Below, piece by piece: positions 17,440 to 21,929 of a stretch of DNA of 21,929 bases. The notes beneath the pieces were generated by a model. It searched no databases, was not told the DNA's origin, and was given only the letters and a program-made list of their open reading frames with translations. Position 1 is the stretch's first letter. Each line of letters opens with the position of its first letter. Made by a program: the position numbers and the translations under genes. Source of the DNA: Chara braunii (lineage: Eukaryota; Streptophyta; Charophyceae; Charales; Characeae); NCBI GenBank assembly GCA_003427395.1, contig BFEA01000085.1, positions 3,599,812-3,621,740 of the forward strand, in the 5' to 3' direction.

Positions 17440-18290
17440 GCTTGCTATTGTCAAAACCTCTGTAGTTGTTCTTGTTGCTGTTGGAGCACCTGTTGGTGTA
17501 GCTAGCATAGCCGTTGTTGCCATTGTAGGTGCATGTGTTGGAGGAGCTGTTGCTGCTGTATCATTCTCTGTTGGTGTTGCTGTTGGTGATACTGTGTCAG
17601 CTGGGCTTGCGGTAGGAGGTGGTATTGTCCGTCGTGTTCCCTCTGCTGCATGGCCTGTTGTTGTTGAAGTTGCTGGGTTTGTTGCCTTGTTTGGAGCATC
17701 ATGTGGAGTTGTGTTTGGTGCATGCCCTGTATTTCCTGATGTTGGGTTTACACATGTTGTGCCTGCTATAGTTGTGCATGGTGGAGCGAGTGGAGTTGCA
17801 CTTGGTGATGGTGTTGCAGCTGCTGTTCCATTTGCTCCCAGTCCTGCTGTGTCTGGTGGGTCAGTTATTCCGGTAGCACTTGGCAGGGCAGCGACTGTTG
17901 TTGTTGCTGTTGTCGGGCGCCCTGCTGCTCTTGGCATTGTGTGTGCATATCTGGGCAGATAGGGATTTGATGCTGCAGCAGGGCTTGTGGTTGTTGCTGC
18001 TCGGCAAGCCCAATCATGTGTTGTCGTTGTTCCAGGCACAACTGCTCAGTGTGTATGATTATATGTTGTTGCTGTTCTAGGCAAAGTTGCTCAATGCTTA
18101 TCTGTGGCAGTTCCTTTTGTTGGGTCTGCATCTGGGTAGGTGACAACGGCTGGTGTATGGTATCCTGCTCCCTGTACGGTTGGGAGATATCCAGGGTGTG
18201 GTGGAGCTGGGGAGGCCGCTCCAGTTGGTGTAGCAGTCAGGGCTGGTCCTGTACCTGCCGTTCTTGTTGTTCCTCTTTGTTATTGGGGCT
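17440..18290 (-). pseudogene. LINE ORF1, glutamine-rich region
   Basis: One minus-strand frame reads about 280 codons that are extremely rich in Gln, with His, Leu and Met: NNKEEQQERQVQDQP, IEQLCLEQQQHIIIHTEQLC, ARQQQQQQSLPC, QTRQQTQQLQQQQAMQQ, QYHQQQHQQRMIQQQQLLQH. The frame has several stops, some of them consistent with C-to-T change in CAG, CAA or CGA codons. It joins directly, in the same frame, to KNHKHQLKV downstream. A different frame (18039-17437) is open for 200 codons but gives a Thr/Ala/Pro string, the expected shadow of CAR-rich DNA. Glutamine-rich tracts often form coiled-coil or aggregation-prone regions; a role here is not shown. Confidence 0.6.
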
Positions 18291-18720
18291 GCTCCCCATC
18301 GAATTTGTGTATGTGGTTATTGACGTCCCCTCCCCCCTGAGGGTCATCCTGCGGGGGTGCATCCTTAGTGTTGTGTGCCCAATTGCCCCGGGTGTCAGTG
18401 TTCTTGTCCGAAGTGTCCCCTACCTCCAGCTGAAGAGGTTGTCTGTCCCGGGTGCCAGTGTTCTTGTCCGAAGTGTACCCTACCTCCAGCCGAAGAGGCT
18501 GTCCGTCAGAGTTGGCATCTCGATGAAGAGGAAAGGCAACGCCTTTTATCTTAGTGAGGAGCGAGTTCGCTTTAAGCCACATATGCTGCGGCGAGGGGAG
18601 TTTTGTGTTTCCCTTCTCAGGCCTCTCATCCTCGGGATCGTGTGCTTGGGCCGTTGCCTATCCCCCCTCTGTGGGCTCCAAGGAGGCGACTTTACTGGTA
18701 GATAAAGGGCTTGGTAGTTG
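18280..18720 (-). pseudogene. LINE ORF1, charged segment with 20-codon duplication
   Basis: The minus-strand frame reads SKVASLEPTEGG, a stop, then QAHDPEDERPEKGNTKLPS, WLKANSLLTKIKGVAFPLH, and two copies of QPLxLEVGxTSDKNTxTR, then NHIHKFDGEQPQ and a stop. The segment is hydrophilic and probably disordered. The duplicated 60-bp DNA unit is 18387-18446 and 18447-18506. The DNA from here to 19056 is readable in pieces (EEGLQSQTCLLRRLRLL) but shifted and interrupted. Confidence 0.6.
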
Positions 18721-18800
18721 TAGGCGGCCAGAGCTTATCGATCCGGGGTGGGGCGCTGCTCCGTCTCTTGCCGTCGGGAATGGATTCATGTTTCTACATG

Positions 18801-18924
18801 GGTCACCTCTAGCTCCCCTTGTGCTGGTACAAAAGACGGAGGTGCGGGAGGAGGCACGCTTTGGTCACCTGTAGCTTCCCTTGTGCTGGAACAGCAGACG
18901 GAGGCGTCGGAGGAGGCACGTCTG
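18801..18924 (-). repeat. 62-bp tandem duplication in ORF1
   Basis: Units 18801-18862 and 18863-18924 both begin GGTCACCT and contain CCCTTGTGCTGG and GGAGGAGGCACG. The period is 62, which breaks the frame, unlike the other ORF1 duplications. It may be a 63-base unit that later lost a base. Confidence 0.88.
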
Positions 18925-19056
18925 TGATTGTAGCCCTTCTTCTTTGTTGGTGGCCTGTACAGTTCCCGGTGTCATGCCCTTCTCAGTTTGGTGAGGGGGC
19001 GACTGAGGGGGCGGCTGGGGAGAGTCCTCCCTCCACTGTTCGTCGCAGTCTGCAGG

Positions 19057-19480
19057 TCAGCCCCTCACATCCTTGAGAACTACTGAGGCCAGGGGTTGTA
19101 CTCTTGAGGTCGAGTGAGGTGTCTGTCCCTTACCCTCTGTCCGGTCCGGCCCTCCGTCATTGAATTTCATGGTTTTGGCCGCAACAGTCGTGTCTTGGTG
19201 CTGCGAGTCAGGTTTCAAGGTTTCCTTCCTCTTGAGTTGGTACTTTTGGCGAGGATGGGGGGGGGCCCTCGCATCCTTGAGAACTACCGAGGCCAGGGGT
19301 TGTACTCTTGAGATCGAGTGAGGTGTCTGTCCCTTACCCTCTGTCCGGTCTGGCCCTCCGTCATTGAATTTCATGGTTTTGGCCGCAACAGTCGTATCTT
19401 GGTGCTGCGAGTCAGGTTTCAAGGTTTCCTTCCTCTTGAGTTGGTACTTTTGGCGAGGATGGGGGGGGCCCTGATTTGTG
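19057..19480 (-). pseudogene. LINE ORF1, lysine-rich block duplicated in frame
   Basis: A 121-codon frame (19422-19057) encodes two nearly identical copies of a 68-codon unit: KPDSQHQDTTVAAKTMKFND, GPDRTEGKGQTPHS and RVQPLASVVLKDxR. The join lies in a lysine-rich stretch (RQKYQLKRKETLKP). The DNA units are 19068-19271 and 19272-about 19470, a period of 204 bases. Only a few bases differ, so this is one of the youngest duplications in the element. No domain is recognised; the basic, polar composition fits a disordered, nucleic-acid-binding part of an ORF1 protein. Confidence 0.75.
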
Positions 19481-19590
19481 GGGGCAGGTCTTGAATGATG
19501 GGCATTTTCTTTTGGTGCGCTGTTTCCTGTTCAGTTCATTGGGGGCCAGCCCTAACTTTGCCCACCTTTCTCCAATGCCGGGGCGGCTTC

Positions 19591-20229
19591 CTATTTGCCT
19601 TTGAGTTTGGTGTCTTCTGTGGTCTGCACTTCGGCACCCGAGGGGAAAGCCTGTGGTTTGTCACTGCCCTGCCATATCCATTTCCCGGGGCGGCCATCTG
19701 CATATGCCCTCGAGATGCATCCCTCCAGCTCCCGCTCCTCAGGATACCACCACTCCTCATCTGAGGGGTGGGGGAGCACTAGCCCTTTGATTTTGGCTCT
19801 GGCACTGTTTTTTGGGCATGAATCATCTGTGCTAAGGTGGCCTCTATGTTTCCAGGCGTAACACCACTGATCATGGGTATGGCTGACCGGGACCGAAANT
19901 TCTTTCCCCCCTTGAGAGTACCGCCACTCTTCATTGAGGGGAAAGGGGTAATCTGGGTCCCATTCCACTCCACTAGGAGTGAGTCATCTCTTTTTCCTAG
20001 AAATTGGGGCAGATCTGTGATGTATCCTTTGATATTAGAAGCTATGTTTTCCAAATCAGTTAGTATTGCTCCCTACATACAAAGCGGAGCGAATCTGAAT
20101 TCCACCCAGAAGTTGGACTTCATCAGATACTCTCTTCTTTCTTCAGTCGACTGGGGGTTGGCTGGTGACCACACAGCCAGCTGCACTATCGCAACCCCCT
20201 GTTTCTTTAGATTAGGTGTTTATCTGTAG
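19591..20229 (-). pseudogene. LINE ORF1, block with degenerate CCHC zinc knuckle
   Basis: The reading starts KQGVAIVQLAVWSPANPQST and continues through NFWVEFRFAPLC, an in-frame TAG (near 20054), TDLENIASNIKGYITDLPQF and LVEWN. After a frameshift near 19970 it reads DPDYPFPLNEEWRYSQGGKE, then CYAWKHRGHLSTDDSC, which has the shape of a plant L1 zinc knuckle (CYxCxxxGHxxxxC) but with Trp in place of the second Cys. IKGLVLPHPSDEEWWYPE follows, and the frame closes at 19591. The knuckle is flanked by two related EEW-type repeats. The N at 19899 falls between them. This architecture resembles the DUF4283 plus zf-CCHC_4 layout of plant L1 ORF1 proteins, which bind element RNA. Confidence 0.75.
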
Positions 20230-20437
20230 GGTATAGGGCCACGACAGTAATGCAGTCAGTGTAGCGGACCTCGGGTTGGCCTGTGAGACCAGCCCCTTGG
20301 CCTGTTCTCACAGGCCTGTGTTACATTCGGGGTAGGCCAGTCCAGGCCGGTACCTCTGTCGGTACCAGCCAGTCCAGTCCAGTCCCGTCAGTCCGNTGGG
20401 GTATACCCCAGCCATTGTCTGTTTTCAGTCTCATTCC
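20230..20437. other. GC-rich interruption of ORF1 with palindromes
   Basis: The reading of ORF1 breaks here. The stretch contains a hairpin with perfect 9-bp arms (CCTGTGAGA at 20280-20288 and TCTCACAGG at 20306-20314) and a 14-bp perfect palindrome TGGGGTATACCCCA (20397-20410). It also has a GGTACC repeat (20349, 20361) and several CAGTCC words. One N sits at 20396, next to the palindrome. It may be an insertion, an expanded spacer or a mis-assembled spot; no flanking target duplication was found. Confidence 0.6.
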
Positions 20438-20915
20438 TCACTTGCACATTTTGGAGTACGTGAGTTGGAGTCTTGCGTGGGGAGCTGCGTTGTGCCATCT
20501 TGCTCCCCTTTCTTCCTCCATCTCCATCTCTGTCACTAGCGGAGCACCACACCTGGTGGGTCCGCTACAGTCAGGGTTATCTACCTCCATCAGAAAGTGG
20601 TCATGCACCAGCTGACGATCCGGCTTGATTCTGCCAAGCTTGTCGGCAATCCATTTCACCTTATCATTGATCGGTATTGCCGACTGGGTCGATTGAAAGC
20701 CAAAGTGCACTGCCTTATGTGAGTAGATCGCATCCCGAGCTGCCTTTGCCTGGGCCGGGAAGACCCTTACCTGGAATTTCCTCTCCGATTCCACATGCAG
20801 TTGTTGTATAAGGTGGCTCTTCAACGGGGCCATGGGATCTAGGGTGGAGGAGCTGAGCGCATCTGTTCGGGCCGGGGCTGACAGCGCTCTGATTCTTGGG
20901 TGTGGACCTTAGTGG
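20438..20915 (-). pseudogene. LINE ORF1, N-terminal part
   Basis: The frame opens after a TAA near 20915 and has its first ATG at 20833 (MAPLKSHLIQQLHVESERKF), ending at a TGA at 20438. It includes FQVRVFPAQAKAARDAIYSH, KVKWIADKLGRIKPDRQLVH and DHFLMEVDN. The segment 'IADKLGR...DxxxxxxHFLMEVD' is similar in layout to the DUF4283-type segment of plant L1 ORF1 proteins ('AIGxxLGxPxxxD...ARVCVEVD'). I infer it is the start of the same protein that continues at 20215. The ATG is chosen because it is the first in the frame; the 80 bases upstream are also open, so the true start could be further up. Confidence 0.65.
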
Positions 20916-20993
20916 TGCTCTTGACAGTTATTTTACAATGGCCAACCTTTTCTGGCCCTGGGCTTCACGGTGCAAAATTTTGGATGGAATTCA

Positions 20994-21428
20994 GGGCCTC
21001 GTTCGACACCACTTGAAAATACTTGAGTTTCAAGGGCACCCTAACTCACCGAAGGTGATTAATTTCCCCTAACTTGTTTTTTCATTCCACAACCCCTTGA
21101 CGAAACCCTTGAGACGGCCGTCCTTGAAACTGAAGTCCTGATGGCATTGCATCAGGAACAGTGGTGATTGGTGGACAACAAAAGAAAAAAAGAAAAAGGT
21201 TCGTATATTCCCCGTTTTGAAGGGTGAAGCCCTTCCACCCCAAGTGACATCCCGAGACACCCTTGGGATTTTCGTCGATTTGCCTGGGCCGCACTTCCGT
21301 TTCAAGGGCGGACACTTGGGCGCAAGGATGTGGAAACAATTAGCAACTTCAAGGATGCGTGATTAGGGCGGGGTCGAACGATGCTTCCTTGAAAAACAGC
21401 AATTTCCAAGTAGTGTGGAACGAGGCCC
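20994..21428. mobile_element. MITE with ~42-bp inverted repeats and TCA duplication
   Basis: The left end GGGCCTCGTTCGACACCACT and onward (20994-21035) is the reverse complement of the right end (21387-21428) at roughly 34 of 42 positions; the first 11 bases are identical. Each end is flanked by TCA (20991-20993 and 21429-21431). A three-base duplication and GGGCC-starting ends fit the PIF/Harbinger (Tourist-like) class, but this is inferred from the ends alone. The 435-bp interior has no transposase frame. It contains several CTTGAAA/TTTCAAG words and an A-rich stretch at 21176-21199. It lies just upstream of the LINE 5' end. Confidence 0.8.
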
Positions 21429-21457
21429 TCAGTCCGCGAAAAAAAGCTGGACCCGGT

Positions 21458-21535
21458 TTCCAGCACTAACTGAAGCTGGGTAGTGGCCCCAGTACTTTCC
21501 AGCACTAGCCAAAGATGGGTAATGGCCTTGTTCCG
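21458..21535. repeat. 39-bp imperfect tandem duplication
   Basis: TTCCAGCACTA followed by a TGGGTARTGGCC segment occurs twice (21458-21496 and 21497-about 21530). It lies 30 bases outside the right end of the MITE. The second copy runs into GGCCTTGTTCC, which resembles the first bases of the MITE end. Confidence 0.75.
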
Positions 21536-21560
21536 TCCATTTGTAATGAAATAATCAATT

Positions 21561-21652
21561 GCACCACAAAAAAAAAAGAAAAAGATAACAGAGTGTGGGC
21601 CCACCTGTCCTTGCGATGCCGGTGCTCTAAAACTGAGCTACCACGAGGGTCT
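21561..21652 (-). repeat. Truncated tRNA-Ala-like SINE head with T-rich tail
   Basis: On the minus strand the sequence GGTAGCTCAGTTTTAGAGCA (21643-21624) is a clear tRNA A box with a paired D-arm (GCTC/GAGC). The next seven-base loop ATCGCAA would place T at position 33 and a CGC (Ala) anticodon, but the 3' side of the anticodon arm no longer pairs. There is no B box or T-arm. A run of T with C follows at 21592-21567. It is best read as a truncated tRNA-derived SINE or pseudogene, not a working tRNA. Confidence 0.55.
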
Positions 21653-21889
21653 GCAATTCCATGGATCATGTCTGTACTGGTCGAGGTAGAAATAGCCGCT
21701 AGGGGACATTTTGCTGGTGGCGGGAACTCACCTGGGAATTCTCGAAACAGTGCAAGAATACAATGAAAGTGAGACGTAAATTCAGGGGCCATGCGGTCTC
21801 CTGCTTCACTTCTGCAACCAGAGCCTGTCCCCCGTGGAAAAGGAACCAAAAAGGAAAGAACACTGCTATCATTGGCGGGGACATTTCTT

Positions 21890-21890
<1 letters not shown>
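21653..21890. other. Region without recognised gene
   Basis: Open frames on both strands overlap here without recognisable domains. Nothing further can be supported. Confidence 0.45.

Positions 21891-21929
<39 letters not shown>
21891..21929 (+). repeat. Terminal run of 39 A
   Basis: The window ends in 39 uninterrupted A. It may be the tail of a plus-strand retroelement copy or cDNA-like insertion, or a homopolymer at which the assembly stopped. No element body upstream is recognised. Confidence 0.95.

Larger units (their letters stand above)
10400..20915 (-). mobile_element. Degenerate L1-like LINE retrotransposon
   Basis: In minus-strand order the element contains ORF1 with a zinc-knuckle-like motif, a highly repeated junction, and ORF2 with APE endonuclease motifs (SINVNGL, VCVQETH, degenerate GHFN, SRIDLAL). 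ORF2 continues with reverse transcriptase motifs (NYRPITLL, GFMPNRN, FIDFEKA, RQGDPIAPLL, YADD) and a post-RT region. That gene order defines an L1-clade non-LTR element. ORF1 upstream of an endonuclease-RT ORF2 and a CCHC knuckle is usual for plant and algal L1s. Stops and frameshifts in both ORFs make it non-autonomous. The 5' limit is set by the first stop upstream of ORF1; the 3' limit is uncertain. It is about 10.5 kb, longer than the 5-7 kb usual for plant L1s, partly because of internal duplications. Confidence 0.88.

Noticed and set aside
17594-17962. 122-codon plus-strand ORF rich in Val, Ala and Gly
   Set aside because: It is the shadow of the CAG/CAA-rich minus-strand block; composition alone explains the open frame, and the minus-strand glutamine frame continues into normal coding.
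17437-18039. 200-codon minus-strand ORF rich in Thr, Ala and Pro
   Set aside because: Although open, it is a second frame of the same CAR-rich DNA. The glutamine frame has non-repetitive segments (IEQLCLEQ) and joins the next ORF1 block in frame, so it is preferred. A survey of relatives could reverse this.

Overview
The window looks like nuclear DNA of a eukaryote. It has long tracts without genes, many microsatellites and tandem duplications, tRNA-like (SINE-type) fragments, a MITE, and a large decayed non-LTR retrotransposon. The LINE has the plant/green-algal L1 layout: a long ORF1 with a CCHC-type zinc knuckle, then an ORF2 with an APE endonuclease and a reverse transcriptase. That suggests a land plant or streptophyte alga, but the species cannot be fixed from the sequence. 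Two N bases (19899, 20396) and a closing run of 39 A suggest an assembled draft scaffold.

Layout. 1-540: TG/AG microsatellite and GA-rich DNA. 541-3640: no recognised gene; it holds two larger tandem duplications (228-bp and 216-bp periods) and one possible host exon (2921-3029). 4076-4910: an unrecognised, frameshifted coding remnant on the minus strand whose 5' part is tandemly duplicated to about 5180. 5176-5350: a hairpin and a perfect palindrome. 5440-5965: a strand-asymmetric polypurine tract. 5966-10400: mostly AT-rich DNA with tRNA-like fragments and a candidate foldback element rich in GTTCGC/GCGAAC (8086-8435).

10400-20915 is a minus-strand LINE. Read in its own direction it contains ORF1 N-terminal part, zinc-knuckle block, duplicated blocks, a glutamine-rich block and ORF1 C-terminal part. 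These are followed by an amplified ORF1/ORF2 junction (13484-16000), the endonuclease, the reverse transcriptase with an intact YADD, and a post-RT region. Stops and frameshifts show that the copy is dead, but most blocks can still be read.

The most unusual structure is at the ORF1/ORF2 junction. A roughly 275-bp unit carrying the ORF1 stop codon, the intercistronic spacer and the start of ORF2 is present seven times. The copies are interleaved with three nested copies of the ORF1 3' end. Elsewhere in the same element, four tandem duplications have periods that are exact multiples of three (60, 60, 117, 204 bp).

20994-21428 is a 435-bp MITE with roughly 42-bp imperfect terminal inverted repeats and a TCA target duplication. 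A truncated tRNA-like element (21601-21652) and the terminal poly-A run close the window. No intact host gene was identified with confidence.
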